Shown here in pieces: positions 8,051 to 16,376 of a stretch of DNA of 48,202 nucleotides. The notes beneath the pieces were generated by a model. That model worked only from the letters and a program-made list of their open reading frames with translations, ran no database searches and had not been told where the DNA came from. Numbering within the stretch: position 1 is the stretch's first letter; each line of letters begins with the position of its first letter. The stretch spans positions 1 through 48,202 of the forward strand of contig CAYNFH010000019.1 in assembly GCA_964396385.1 (NCBI GenBank), given 5' to 3'. The DNA is from CAYNFH01 sp964396385 (GTDB lineage: Bacteria; Armatimonadota; Chthonomonadetes; Chthonomonadales; CAJBBX01). Made by a program: the position numbers and the translations under genes.

Positions 8051-10605
8051 CTATGATACGTGATGTTTGCGGGCCGCGGGACGGTGAAGCGCCGCCGCGC
8101 TCCCGCCGCCGTTCTTGCCGTCTGTGCGATGGCGAGCGCCCGCCCTGGGCTCCAGGGCGAGCTGAAGCACCCGGCCCACGTCCTCTACAAACTCGAATCG
8201 CATCTCTTTGCGGACCTCCTCTGGAATGTCCTCCAGGAAGTCCTTGCGGTTCCGCTCCGGCAGGATCACGGTGGTGATGCCCGCGCGCCGGGCGGCAAGC
8301 ACCTTCTCCTTCACCCCGCCGATGGGCAGAACTTTGCCGCTCAGCGTTACCTCGCCCGTCATGGCGAGACGCGGCTTGACCGGCCTCCCGCTGAAGAGCG
8401 ATGCCAGCGCCGTGGTCATGGTGATGCCGGCGGACGGCCCGTCCTTGGGGACGGCGCCCGCTGGCACGTGTATATGGATATCGTGCTTCTCGTAGAAGTC
8501 TTCCTGCGCGCCGATCTCCTCCGCGTGCGCCCGCACATAGGAGAGGGCCGCCTGCGCGGATTCCCGCATCACCTCGCCAAGCTGGCCGGTGATCACCAGG
8601 TTAGACGGCCGGTTGCCGGGTGTCGGCATCGCCGTCGCCTCAATGAAGACGATGTCTCCTCCCACGGGTGTCCACACCAGACCGGTGACGACGCCGGGGT
8701 TCTGGGTCCGCTCGTCCACCTCTTCGCGCTCGAAGCGGGGCGCACCCAGGTACTCTCGGACGACCCTTGGTGTAACTTTCAGCTTCTCGATCTGACCCTC
8801 GGCGAAAGCTCGCGTCGCCTTGCGGCAAACGTTTGCGATCTCGCGCTCCAGGTTACGCACGCCGGCCTCCCGCGTGTAGCCCTGGATAATGGCCGCGATG
8901 GCCGCCGAGTCGAAAGAGAGCCGCTTCTCGATGCCGTGCTCCCGGAGCTGCTTGGGCACCAGATGCTGCCGCGCGATGGCGATCTTCTCCTCCTCAGTGT
9001 AGCCGGCTATCTCGATGATCTCCATCCGGTCCCGCAGCGGGGGCAGGATAGTGTCCAGCATGTTGGCCGTGGTAATGAACAGGACCTTGGAAAGGTCGAA
9101 CGGGACCTCCAGATAGTGGTCGCGGAAGGAGTTGTTCTGCTCCGGGTCCAGCACCTCCAGCAGGGCGGAGGACGGGTCGCCGCGGAAATCCGCGGTGACC
9201 TTGTCGATCTCGTCCAGCATGAACAGCGGGTTGTTGGAACCCGCGCGCCGCATTCCCTGGATTATCTGGCCCGGCAGAGCGCCTGCAATGGCGCCAGTCG
9301 GTGGCGCCTGACCATCCNNNNNNNNNNGCCCGGCAGCGCGCCGATGTAGGTGCGGCGGTGGCCCCGGATCTCGGCCTCGTCCCGCACGCCTCCCAGGGAG
9401 ATGCGCACGAACTTGCGGCCGAGGGCATGCGCAATGGAGCGGCCGAGCGACGTCTTGCCGACGCCGGGGGGCCCCACAAAGCAGAGGATGGGCTGCCGCA
9501 TCGTTCCGTCCTGCTTGAACTTGCGCACCGAGAGGAACTCTAAGATGCGGTCCTTCACCTTCTCCAGGCCGGAATGGTCGGCGTCCAGGATGCGCTTAAC
9601 CTCCGGAATGTCCAGGTTATCATCCGTGCTGACGGACCACGGCAGCGAGACAATCCAGTCGATGTAGGTCCGCGCTACGGTGTACTCCGGCGCAGCGGGG
9701 GACATGCGCTGGAGCCGGTCGAGCTCGCGGTTCGCTTCTTTGAGCGCCTCTTCCGGCAGGTTGGCGGCCTCGATCTTCTGCCGCAGCTCTTCCACTTCCT
9801 GAGTGCGGTCGTCGCCCTCGCCTAGCTCCCGCTGGATGGCCTTCATCTGCTCGCGGAGGTAGTATTCGCGCTGGGACTTGCCCAGCTCCGCGTTCACCTC
9901 GCCCTGCACCTTGCTGCTGAGCTCCAGCACCTGGACCTCGCGGGCCAGCAGCGCTACGAGCCGCTGCATCCGGTCCTTTATCGGAATGGTCTCGAGGATC
10001 TGCTGCCGCTCCTCCGTGGTGAGGCGGGGCATTTGGGCGGCGATGAGGTCCGTGAGGATGCGCGGGTCGTTAATGTTGGAGGCGAACCCTTGCATCTCAT
10101 CCGGCAGGTCCTGCGACAGAGACACGGCCTTCTGGAACAGGGTGCCGATACTGCGCTTGAGCGCCTCGATCTCCAGCTCCTCTTCAGGCTGGATCGTGGG
10201 CTCCGGGATGGGGCGGATCTTCACACGGAGGTAGGGTGTTGTCTGGACGGCCTCCAGGACCTCGAACCGGCCGATGCCCTGCACGATGAGTCGGATGCCT
10301 TCCGGAAGCTGGCCCATCATCCGGATGGCGACCGCCGTGCCGATCTTGTACACGTCATCCAGAGTGGGGTTCTCGATGGTGGGATCCTTCAGCGTCACTA
10401 CGCCGATGATGCGGTTCCCGCCCACCACGGACTCGTTGACCAGCCGCACGGAGTTCTCTCGCCCCACTCCCAGGGGGGCGACTAGCACCGGGAAGATCAC
10501 CACCTCCCGCAGCGGGAGCAGGTTCAGCTCATCCGGTATGGTCAGCTTGCCATCCGGTGTGCCGTCTATCTGGTCAACGATTTCCTTGAATTCCTGAGTT
10601 TCCAT
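8051..10605 (-). CDS. lon: ATP-dependent protease Lon (interrupted by scaffold gap)
   Basis: The gene starts at the ATG at 10605 and ends at 8051. The N-terminal LON substrate domain (LLPLREVVIFPVLVAPLGVGR) is followed by a coiled-coil region and an AAA+ domain with Walker A GPPGVGKT (residues 378-385) and Walker B FMLDEIDK. The proteolytic domain has the catalytic Ser in PKDGPSAG and Lys in GGVKEK. All domains of a full-length Lon are present, but the frame is broken at N's 9318-9327. Codons on both sides of the gap encode ALPG, so the join is probably an assembly artefact. It degrades damaged and regulatory proteins in the cytoplasm. It sits downstream of hsp20 with a quartet repeat between, consistent with a stress operon. 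Confidence 0.95.
9318..9327. other. Scaffold gap (10 N) inside lon
   Basis: Ten N's of unknown true length. The motif GCCCGGCAG followed by GCGCC occurs on both sides (9269 onward and 9328 onward), so the flanking contig ends may overlap or be repeated. About 40 bases next to the gap (9278-9317) encode residues not expected between TYIGALPG and the following IIQGMRRAG of Lon. Confidence 0.95.
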
Positions 10606-10613
10606 GGCCCCTT

Positions 10614-10677
10614 GACGGGAGACGGGTGACGGGTGACGGAATCCAGAATCCGTCGGTCAGCCGTCATCGGTCCTCCG
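10614..10677. repeat. Quartet repeat element between hsp20 and lon
   Basis: Four heptamers GACGGGA, GACGGGT, GACGGGT, GACGGAA (10614-10641), a core containing CCAGAAT, then four degenerate heptamers CCGTCGG, TCAGCCG, TCATCGG, TCCTCCG (10650-10677). Read on the minus strand, the hsp20 stop codon falls at the repeat edge, and lon starts 8 bases after the CCGTCAC-type arm. Confidence 0.8.
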
Positions 10678-11145
10678 TCATCCTGTAATCGGTATCGTCC
10701 TTCCGCCGGTTCCTTGCTCGGCGCGCTTCGGGAGCGTAACCAGCAGGAAGCCGTCCTTATAGGTGGCCGTGATGGCGTCCCGCTCGATGCGCGCGTCGCC
10801 GGGAAGCACAATCTCCCGCTCAAACGGCCCAAAATATATCTCGAGCTGGTAGCAGCGGATCCGGTCCACTCGCTCTCTATCGGCCTCCGACCGGTCTCCG
10901 GAGATGGTCAGCACCCTGTCGTCCGCGGACAGGGACAGGTTGAGTTGGTCCGGATTGACCCCGGCGACCTCTACCTTGACGATCACACTCGAAGGCGTCT
11001 CATGCATATCTACGCGCGGCTGCCAGAATCGGTTGGGCGCCGGCACGTCGGAGAGAAAGCCGCGCAGCGTCTCGTCCGCGAGGCGCTGCATCTCGTTTTC
11101 CATCTGGCGCAGCAGGTCGATGTCCCTAAAGTCCCGGTAGCTCAT
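10678..11145 (-). CDS. Hsp20 / alpha-crystallin family small heat shock protein
   Basis: 155 residues. Variable N-terminal helix region (residues 1-40). The alpha-crystallin domain starts near WQPRVDMHETPSSVIVKVEVAGV and runs to the conserved GFLLVTLPK strand, then a short flexible tail with an IPI motif (RTIPITG), the usual oligomerisation element. It is an ATP-independent chaperone holding unfolded proteins, and lies directly upstream of lon on the same strand. No CIRCE element or clear sigma32-type promoter was seen in 11146-11330. Confidence 0.93.
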   Translation of the reverse strand: MSYRDFRDIDLLRQMENEMQRLADETLRGFLSDVPAPNRFWQPRVDMHETPSSVIVKVEVAGVNPDQLNLSLSADDRVLTISGDRSEADRERVDRIRCYQLEIYFGPFEREIVLPGDARIERDAITATYKDGFLLVTLPKRAEQGTGGRTIPITG

Positions 11146-11262
11146 AGTAGTGTTCTGCCCATCTCAGGCCGCGTGGGAAGGCCAGGTCCTATAGCTGTCG
11201 CGAATATGTACCCTATTCCCCCCGAACATTCTACGGCGTTTGAGCAACTCCTGTTCCAGAAC

Positions 11263-11318
11263 GACCGCGGACGGAGGACGGATCCGGAATCCGTCGGTCA
11301 CCCGTCTTCCGTCGTCCG
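11263..11318. repeat. Quartet repeat element upstream of hsp20 and the ECF sigma gene
   Basis: Three clear heptamers GACCGCG, GACGGAG, GACGGAT (11263-11283), a core CCGGAAT, then four heptamers CCGTCGG, TCACCCG, TCTTCCG, TCGTCCG (11291-11318). It is very similar to the element at 10614-10677 and occupies the divergent gap between hsp20 and the sigma gene. Confidence 0.75.
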
Positions 11319-11328
11319 TCAGAATCGT

Positions 11329-11355
11329 AACCCCGTGCCGAGGGGTCGCGTCTAA
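11329..11355 (+). promoter_or_regulatory. Candidate ECF-type promoter of the sigma factor operon
   Basis: An AAC motif (11329-11331, in GTAACC) is separated by 17 bases from CGTC (11349-11352, in CGTCTAAA). This is the AAC/CGTC spacing typical of many ECF sigma targets. Its position ahead of the ECF gene suggests autoregulation; this is inference from motif alone. Confidence 0.4.
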
Positions 11356-11440
11356 AGGGTATGCCGATGGGTGAGGCGGCATCACAACCGGAAACACGGG
11401 AATGCGGGAACAGACCCTTTCGCTGGCCTGGGGAGCTTCC

Positions 11441-12025
11441 ATGAACGGGGAGCAGGCGGCTGCCGGCGATGTGGATGGCGCCCTGATCGCACGCTATCTG
11501 GCTGGCGACCGGAGCGCTTTCGACACGCTCTTCCTCAAGTACCAGGATTACGTTTACAACATCGTTTATGGAATAGTAGGCCGGGCCGAAGACGCGCGGG
11601 ACGTGACGCAAGAGGTCTTCGTGCAGGTCTCCCGCTCGCTGTCCTCCTTCCGGCGCGGCGCCCGTTTTGCCACCTGGCTCTACCGCATCGCGGTAAACCG
11701 GGCGGTAGATGCCGCGCGGTCCGCCCGCAGCCGAAGGTGGCTGCCGCTGATGGAAACGCTCCGCGCCACTCCGGACCCGCGCGACAATCCGGCGCAGGTT
11801 GCTGAGCGGGACGCCGGCCGGGACGCTGTGCAGCGCGTTCTGTTGCAGCTTCCCATCCAGCACCGGGAAGTGCTCGTTCTGAAATACTATCAAGACCTGC
11901 CGGTGGAGGAGATTGCCGAGATCCTGGGCTGCTCCGAGTCGGCAGCCAAGGTGCGGCTGCACCGCGCCCGCCATCATTTTAAGGAGGCGTACGTTGCAAC
12001 CTATGGACAGGAGAGCGGCGCTTAG
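11441..12025 (+). CDS. RNA polymerase ECF-type sigma-70 factor
   Basis: 194 residues from the ATG at 11441, which has GGGGAG upstream; an in-frame ATG at 11402 has a weaker site. Region 2 is clear (AFDTLFLKYQDYVYNIVYGIVGRAEDARDVTQEVFVQV, with the core-binding and -10 recognition helices). Region 4 is also clear (LLQLPIQHREVLVLKYYQDLPVEEIAEILGCSESAAKVRLHRARHHFKE). Regions 1 and 3 are absent, as in ECF factors. The end overlaps the next gene, an anti-sigma factor, by about 32 bases, which fits a co-expressed sigma/anti-sigma pair. Confidence 0.95.
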   Translation: MNGEQAAAGDVDGALIARYLAGDRSAFDTLFLKYQDYVYNIVYGIVGRAEDARDVTQEVFVQVSRSLSSFRRGARFATWLYRIAVNRAVDAARSARSRRWLPLMETLRATPDPRDNPAQVAERDAGRDAVQRVLLQLPIQHREVLVLKYYQDLPVEEIAEILGCSESAAKVRLHRARHHFKEAYVATYGQESGA

Positions 12026-12908
12026 CCGCTGTCCTGACGCGCGCCTGCTGCTCCCCGCTTACATTGAGGGGGAGCTCTCAGGCGCGGAACATGACCGCGT
12101 GGTAAGCCACCTGGCGATCTGCGCGTCCTGCCGGCGCGAAGCCGAAACGTACCGGCACGCCCTGAAACAGTTGCACTCCGTTCCGCGGCGAGAGCCGCCG
12201 CGGGATCTTTACGCCGGTTTCACCGCTCGCTGGGCCGAGCACGAAGCCGTCCGCCAGCGCAGGAGCCTGCAGCTTCGCTTTGCTTCAATGGCAGCGGCTG
12301 TCCTGCTGGTAGTGGGGGTGGCCGCCGCGCCGCTGCTCCACCGGCCGCCGGCCGCGCCTGCCAGGGTGGCGAGCGTCCCGACGCCTGGTCCCCTGGCCGT
12401 CGCCCTTCGGCCAACAACGCAGCCGGCGCCGAAGCCCCGGATGCTGCCTGCTGCACCTTACGTCGTGGAGCCGCAGCAGTCCATGCAGGTTGCAGGCACT
12501 GCGCCTACCCGCGAGGAATCCTGGACGCCTCGGGAGCCCAGACGCGAGGCGGTGCGGCGTGCGCCGCTTCACGTAGACGTGGCAAGTCGAGGTCCTGTAC
12601 GGCCGCAGGCCGATGCACGGTCCTTCTGGGAAGTCCAGCCACAGCAGGGGCTGAGCGCCAGGCAGCAGCTCGCGCACCTGGCGGCGTTCGGCGGTCCGGG
12701 TGCCACGCCGGTCCAGGAGCCGGCCGGGGAGCCGGTTCCCATCCACAAGAACGTTCTCATCCCGGATGAAAATGAACGGGTCCAGGTTGGGGATACGGTA
12801 ACCGTTGTTCACACGGCCCATAGAGAGGATGATTCCGGTCATAGGACCGCCATCGACGTCAACATCGCGACGGCTGCCGCGCCGCAGGGCGCGGCAGAGC
12901 CGCACTAA
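11994..12908 (+). CDS. Zinc-type (zf-HC2) membrane anti-sigma factor
   Basis: 304 residues from a TTG at 11994, chosen because AAGGAGG (11981-11987) lies 6 bases upstream; the ATG at 12003 is the alternative. The N-terminal domain carries the His-X3-Cys-X2-Cys signature (VSHLAICASC) of cytoplasmic zinc anti-sigma domains. One membrane helix follows (SMAAAVLLVVGVAAAPLL). The ~190-residue outer part is Pro/Ala/Arg-rich and ends in a segment with VLIPDENERVQVGDTVTVVHT. It probably sequesters the overlapping ECF factor. The signal sensed is unknown. Confidence 0.88.
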   Translation: MQPMDRRAALSRCPDARLLLPAYIEGELSGAEHDRVVSHLAICASCRREAETYRHALKQLHSVPRREPPRDLYAGFTARWAEHEAVRQRRSLQLRFASMAAAVLLVVGVAAAPLLHRPPAAPARVASVPTPGPLAVALRPTTQPAPKPRMLPAAPYVVEPQQSMQVAGTAPTREESWTPREPRREAVRRAPLHVDVASRGPVRPQADARSFWEVQPQQGLSARQQLAHLAAFGGPGATPVQEPAGEPVPIHKNVLIPDENERVQVGDTVTVVHTAHREDDSGHRTAIDVNIATAAAPQGAAEPH

Positions 12909-12914
12909 GAACGG

Positions 12915-13015
12915 CCGCGAATACACGCATATGAACGCCTATTCAGACCCGGACGGTCTTGGTTCCGTCAGGACCGGGAGTTCTCCATTTCCGTGCATTC
13001 GCCTTCATTCGCGGC
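12915..13015. repeat. Degenerate inverted element with decamer arms
   Basis: Three 10-base units (CGCGAATACA, CGCATATGAA, CGCCTATTCA at 12916-12945) and three on the other side (CATTTCCGTG, CATTCGCCTT, CATTCGCGGC at 12986-13015). The outer ends are complementary. The ~40-base core contains GACCCGGACGG and CCGTCAGGACCGGG. It resembles the quartet elements in layout but has a 10-base period and three copies. Confidence 0.55.
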
Positions 13016-13036
13016 TAATGAACAGGAGGGTTGCCC

Positions 13037-13891
13037 ATGAGTGGTAACAGGGCACGCTGCCTTATTCTCGTACTCATTCTGTGCTGTCTAGCTCCCGGGA
13101 TCGCCCGGGCAAACCAGGTCCGCCGCGACGCGGTGGCCATCACTGAGTCCGGTACCGGTGCGGACCGCCGGTTCACGGTCATCGCGGACAACGCGGAGAT
13201 CACCGACCTGCTGAAGCAGCTCTTTGCCAAAACGGGCGATGAGTTCTCCGTGGAGCAGGGGGTCGCCGGTCCCATTACTCTGTTGGTGCGGGACGCGACC
13301 CTGGACCAGGTCTTCAACCGGATCACGGAGGTGGCTCGCCCGCCGCTCAAGATTCGGCACGAAGGCAACTACTACCGGGTCGCCGTCGACACTTCGGCGC
13401 CAGCCGGAAATCCCCCCGGCGTAGTGCCGGGCGGGGTGCGGCCCGGGATTCGTCGCGTGTTCCCGGACGTTCCCGCCGGATACGAGATTCTGAACCCGGG
13501 AAACCGGCTGGTAACCATCGACGTACCAAAGGACCATCCCATCCCGCTCTCCACGGCCCTGGCCCGCATCTCCGCACAAACGGGGTACTTGGTGAGACTG
13601 GACCCGCACGTGCGGCCCGACACTACCTTCACCGGAACCATCGTGAAGGCGTCGCTCTCCATGGTGCTCCAGGCGATTGCGGACACAACGCGCCTGAGGA
13701 TCGTGGACTACGGCACCTACGCGCTGCTGGTGCCCACGCCGGAGTTCCAGATCCGGTTCAACACGGACAGCTTCCCGTTCCCGGCCATCACCTGTCCCAA
13801 CTGCCACGCCAGCGTGTCCAGCGCATGGAACTACTGTCCCAACTGCGGCACTCCGCTTTCCCGCGCGACGCCGCATCGGCCGCAGAAGTAA
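13037..13891 (+). CDS. Exported STN (secretin/TonB N-terminal) domain protein with C-terminal zinc ribbon
   Basis: 284 residues. ATG at 13037 with AGGAGG 7 bases upstream. Signal peptide (ARCLILVLILCCLAPGIARAN). Two STN-like units follow: residues ~38-110 (NAEITDLLKQLFAKTGDEFSVEQGVAGPITLLVRDATLDQVF) and ~155-235 (PLSTALARISAQTGYLVRLDP... SLSMVLQAIADTTRLRIVDYGTYALLV). The end has paired CPNC motifs (CPNCHASVSSAWNYCPNCGTPL), a zinc ribbon, unusual in an exported protein. STN domains mediate signalling or secretin assembly in the periplasm. Gene order after a sigma/anti-sigma pair recalls Fec-type signalling, but no outer-membrane barrel is attached. Confidence 0.8.
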   Translation: MSGNRARCLILVLILCCLAPGIARANQVRRDAVAITESGTGADRRFTVIADNAEITDLLKQLFAKTGDEFSVEQGVAGPITLLVRDATLDQVFNRITEVARPPLKIRHEGNYYRVAVDTSAPAGNPPGVVPGGVRPGIRRVFPDVPAGYEILNPGNRLVTIDVPKDHPIPLSTALARISAQTGYLVRLDPHVRPDTTFTGTIVKASLSMVLQAIADTTRLRIVDYGTYALLVPTPEFQIRFNTDSFPFPAITCPNCHASVSSAWNYCPNCGTPLSRATPHRPQK

Positions 13892-13892
13892 C

Positions 13893-13973
13893 GGGAGTAT
13901 GGGAGTAATGGAGTAGTGGAGCGGTGTTCCGGATTCCGGACCCATTACTCCATCACTCCATCACTCCATCGAT
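13893..13973. repeat. Quartet repeat element (octamers, complementary arms)
   Basis: Four octamers GGGAGTAT, GGGAGTAA, TGGAGTAG, TGGAGCGG (13893-13924), a core with TTCCGGATTCCGGA, and four octamers CCATTACT, CCATCACT, CCATCACT, CCATCGAT (13942-13973). The arms are reverse complements. It starts right after the stop codon of the STN gene. Confidence 0.92.
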
Positions 13974-13981
13974 CCTCTCCG

Positions 13982-14011
13982 TTGACGCTCTCTCCGGCGG
14001 TCGGCTATACT
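13982..14011 (+). promoter_or_regulatory. Sigma70-type promoter for the lrp-aminotransferase operon
   Basis: TTGACG (13982-13987), an 18-base spacer and TATACT (14006-14011), each one mismatch from consensus. The predicted start of transcription is about 25 bases before the ATG at 14041. Confidence 0.7.
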
Positions 14012-14040
14012 TACCCAGCCTTAGGAATGGGTAGGAAGCC

Positions 14041-14520
14041 ATGCGGGAGATCCTGGCCGTCCTCGAGCAGGACGCGCGGACGCCGCCGGAGCGCATCGCC
14101 GAGATGACCGGGCTCGACGTCGAAGACGTCCGCCGCCAGATCGACGAGTGGGAGCGCACGGGGGTGATACGGCGGTACAAGACCGTCGTGGACAGAGAGC
14201 GGCTCGGGGAGGAGAAGGTCTTCGCCTTCATCGACGTTGGAGTTACCCCGCAGCGCGGCAGCGGGTTCGACGACGTGGCCGCGCGCATCTACCGCTACCC
14301 GGAAGTCCGCTCCGTTTTCCTCGTCTCCGGCGGCCACGATCTGCGCGTTGTGGTCGAAGGCGCCAACATGAAGGAGGTCGCCAACTTTGTCGCGGAGAAG
14401 CTGGCGACTATCGACCACGTCCGCTCCACCAGTACCCACTTTTTGCTCAAGCGGTACAAGGAGGATGGCGACGTCTTCGCGGAGAGCGAAGCGGACCACC
14501 GGCTGATGGTGTCGCCTTGA
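14041..14520 (+). CDS. Lrp/AsnC-family transcriptional regulator
   Basis: 159 residues. ATG at 14041 preceded by AGGAAG. An N-terminal winged helix-turn-helix (residues ~1-50, RIAEMTGLDVEDVRRQIDEWERTGVIRRYKTVVD) is followed by a RAM/ligand-binding domain (VFAFIDVGV...YPEVRSVFLVSGGHDLRVVVEG). This is the feast/famine regulator architecture, usually responding to amino acids. The stop overlaps the aminotransferase start as TTGA, so the regulator and enzyme are co-translated; control of amino-acid or related metabolism is a reasonable inference. Confidence 0.93.
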   Translation: MREILAVLEQDARTPPERIAEMTGLDVEDVRRQIDEWERTGVIRRYKTVVDRERLGEEKVFAFIDVGVTPQRGSGFDDVAARIYRYPEVRSVFLVSGGHDLRVVVEGANMKEVANFVAEKLATIDHVRSTSTHFLLKRYKEDGDVFAESEADHRLMVSP

Positions 14521-15716
14521 AGCCGCTCAACCGCGTGGTCACCTCCACGCCTCCTTCCGGCATCCGGCGCTTCTTTGACGTCGCCAGCCAGATGGAAGGG
14601 GTGATCTCCCTCGGAGTGGGCGAGCCGGACTTCGTAACCCCATGGCGCATCCGCGAGGCGGCCATCTATGCCACGGAGAAGGGCTTTACCACCTACACCT
14701 CCAACGCTGGCCTGCCGGAGCTGCGCTCCCTCATCGCAGAGCACCTGGAGAGTTTGTACGGGGTACGATACGACCCGCAGCGGGAGATCACCATCACCGT
14801 AGGGGTATCGGAGGGGCTCGACATCGCCCTCCGCGCACTGCTCAATCCGGGCGACGAAGTCATTTACGTCGAGCCCTGTTACGTCTCCTACGCTCCCTGC
14901 ATACGCTTCGCGGGCGGAGTGCCCGCGCCTGTCCCCTCGCAGGGGGAGGATGGGTTCCGCGTGCGCCCGGAGCAGATCGAGTCAGCCGTCACGCCGGACA
15001 CCAAGGCGATCCTGCTCTGCTATCCCAGCAACCCCACCGGCGCCACACAGACCCGAGACGACCTGCAGGCGATTGTGGAGATCGCCCGCCGCAATGACCT
15101 CTACATCCTTTCGGACGAGATCTACTCTCGTCTCACCTATAGCGGCAGCCACACCTGTGTGGCGTCCCTGCCCGGCGCCCGGGAGCGCACCGTCCTGTTC
15201 AACGGCTTCTCCAAGGCCTACGCCATGACCGGCTGGCGGGTGGCCTATGTCTGCGCCCCGCCGGAGGTCACGGAGACGCTGCTGAAGATCCACCAGTATA
15301 CAATGTTGTGCGCGTCCAATTTCGCGCAGCGGGCCGCCATAGAGGCGCTGGAACATGCGGAGCCGGATGTGCGCCGCATGGTCACGGACTATGACCGCCG
15401 CCGCCGCTTCTTTGTGCGCGGGCTGAACGCCATTGGGCTGGACTGCCACACGCCGAACGGCGCGTTTTACGCGTTTCCATCCATTCGGCGCTCGGGCCTC
15501 AGCTCGGAGGTGTTTGCCGAGCGGCTGCTGATGGAGGAGCGGGTCGCCGTGGTCCCCGGCAACGCCTTCGGCGAGTGCGGCGAGGGGTACGTGCGCTGCT
15601 CCTACGCAACCGGCATGGCTCAGTTGGAAGAGGCGCTGATCCGCATGGGCCGATTTATGGAGCGGCACGCAGCACCTGCGCACACCGGGGACCTGGCAGA
15701 GGCGGCCACGGTATGA
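14517..15716 (+). CDS. Class I/II PLP-dependent aminotransferase
   Basis: 399 residues from a TTG at 14517 that overlaps the regulator stop; this gives the normal N-terminus (SLGVGEPDFVTP). PLP-site residues are visible: Asn172 in SNPTG, Asp200 and Tyr203 in LSDEIYSRL, and the Schiff-base Lys233 in NGFSKAYAMTGWR. The C-terminal Arg for substrate carboxylate is likely in YVRCSYATGM. It resembles aspartate/aromatic aminotransferases of the AspC/PatA group. The substrate cannot be fixed. It could in principle act in amino-hopanoid formation, but it is outside the hpn block and coupled to an Lrp-like gene, so a general amino-acid role is more likely. Confidence 0.93.
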   Translation: MKPLNRVVTSTPPSGIRRFFDVASQMEGVISLGVGEPDFVTPWRIREAAIYATEKGFTTYTSNAGLPELRSLIAEHLESLYGVRYDPQREITITVGVSEGLDIALRALLNPGDEVIYVEPCYVSYAPCIRFAGGVPAPVPSQGEDGFRVRPEQIESAVTPDTKAILLCYPSNPTGATQTRDDLQAIVEIARRNDLYILSDEIYSRLTYSGSHTCVASLPGARERTVLFNGFSKAYAMTGWRVAYVCAPPEVTETLLKIHQYTMLCASNFAQRAAIEALEHAEPDVRRMVTDYDRRRRFFVRGLNAIGLDCHTPNGAFYAFPSIRRSGLSSEVFAERLLMEERVAVVPGNAFGECGEGYVRCSYATGMAQLEEALIRMGRFMERHAAPAHTGDLAEAATV

Positions 15717-16351
15717 GGTGGCCGCTACGGACGGTGTGGATGGCCGGGGCCCTCTTCGGCATGGCGGCCGGGGTACATGCGGACCGTATCGTGCTGGCTC
15801 CGCGCGGTCTGGTCGCTCCAACCGGCTCGATAAACCTGGAGCTGGCATCCATGGCGAGCGACGACCACCGGAACGTGGGGTTCATCGATCTCGGCCCGTT
15901 CCGCCCGGACATGGGGCTGGAGTTGGAAGCGGAGGGGGTGGATATCGGCCATCACGGGGAAGGTACGTTCAGCCTTCAGTACACCCTCACCGGCAACGCC
16001 TTCAGCGACATCGCGCCGGCCGTATCGGTTGGCGTACGGGACGTGCTCAACCAGGGCCTGGAGCGGCGCGCCTTCTATGTGGCCGCTACCAAGACCATTG
16101 GACTGAGCCTGGCTCAGGAGCATGTGGTCCGGGACATGAAAGTGGACCTCGGGTACGGTTCGAGCCGTCTGGATGGAGTATTTGCCGGTCTGGAGGCCCG
16201 CTTCACTATCGGCGCCGCCGGCCGCGTGGAGGTTGTTGGGCGGCGCATCAACGCGGAGCTGGGCATCCCGGCGGGCCGCCTGCTCCAGCTCAGGGTGTAC
16301 TCCTTGAGCGGCAGGATGTTCTACGGAGCCGGCCTTGCCATCCGCCGGTAG
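15713..16351 (+). CDS. Exported protein of unknown function
   Basis: 212 residues. ATG at 15713 overlaps the aminotransferase stop (ATGA). An N-terminal signal sequence (TVWMAGALFGMAAGVHA) is followed by a beta-rich sequence with alternating polar and hydrophobic residues (INLELASMASDD, MGLELEAEGVDIG, FSLQYTLTG, ARFTIGAAGRVEVVGRR), suggestive of a small beta-barrel or outer-membrane-like domain. No family was recognised. It is last in the coupled lrp-aminotransferase set and its relation to them is unclear. Confidence 0.7.
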   Translation: MRWPLRTVWMAGALFGMAAGVHADRIVLAPRGLVAPTGSINLELASMASDDHRNVGFIDLGPFRPDMGLELEAEGVDIGHHGEGTFSLQYTLTGNAFSDIAPAVSVGVRDVLNQGLERRAFYVAATKTIGLSLAQEHVVRDMKVDLGYGSSRLDGVFAGLEARFTIGAAGRVEVVGRRINAELGIPAGRLLQLRVYSLSGRMFYGAGLAIRR

Positions 16352-16376
16352 ATTCTATTCATAGGACCCAAAGAGA

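Noticed and set aside
8060..9349. Plus-strand frame of about 430 codons over lon
   Set aside because: Antisense shadow of the Lon C-terminal half, and it runs through the N gap.
11146..11260. Heat-shock control element upstream of hsp20
   Set aside because: No CIRCE inverted repeat or sigma32-like CTTGAA/CCCCAT pair could be seen on the minus strand.
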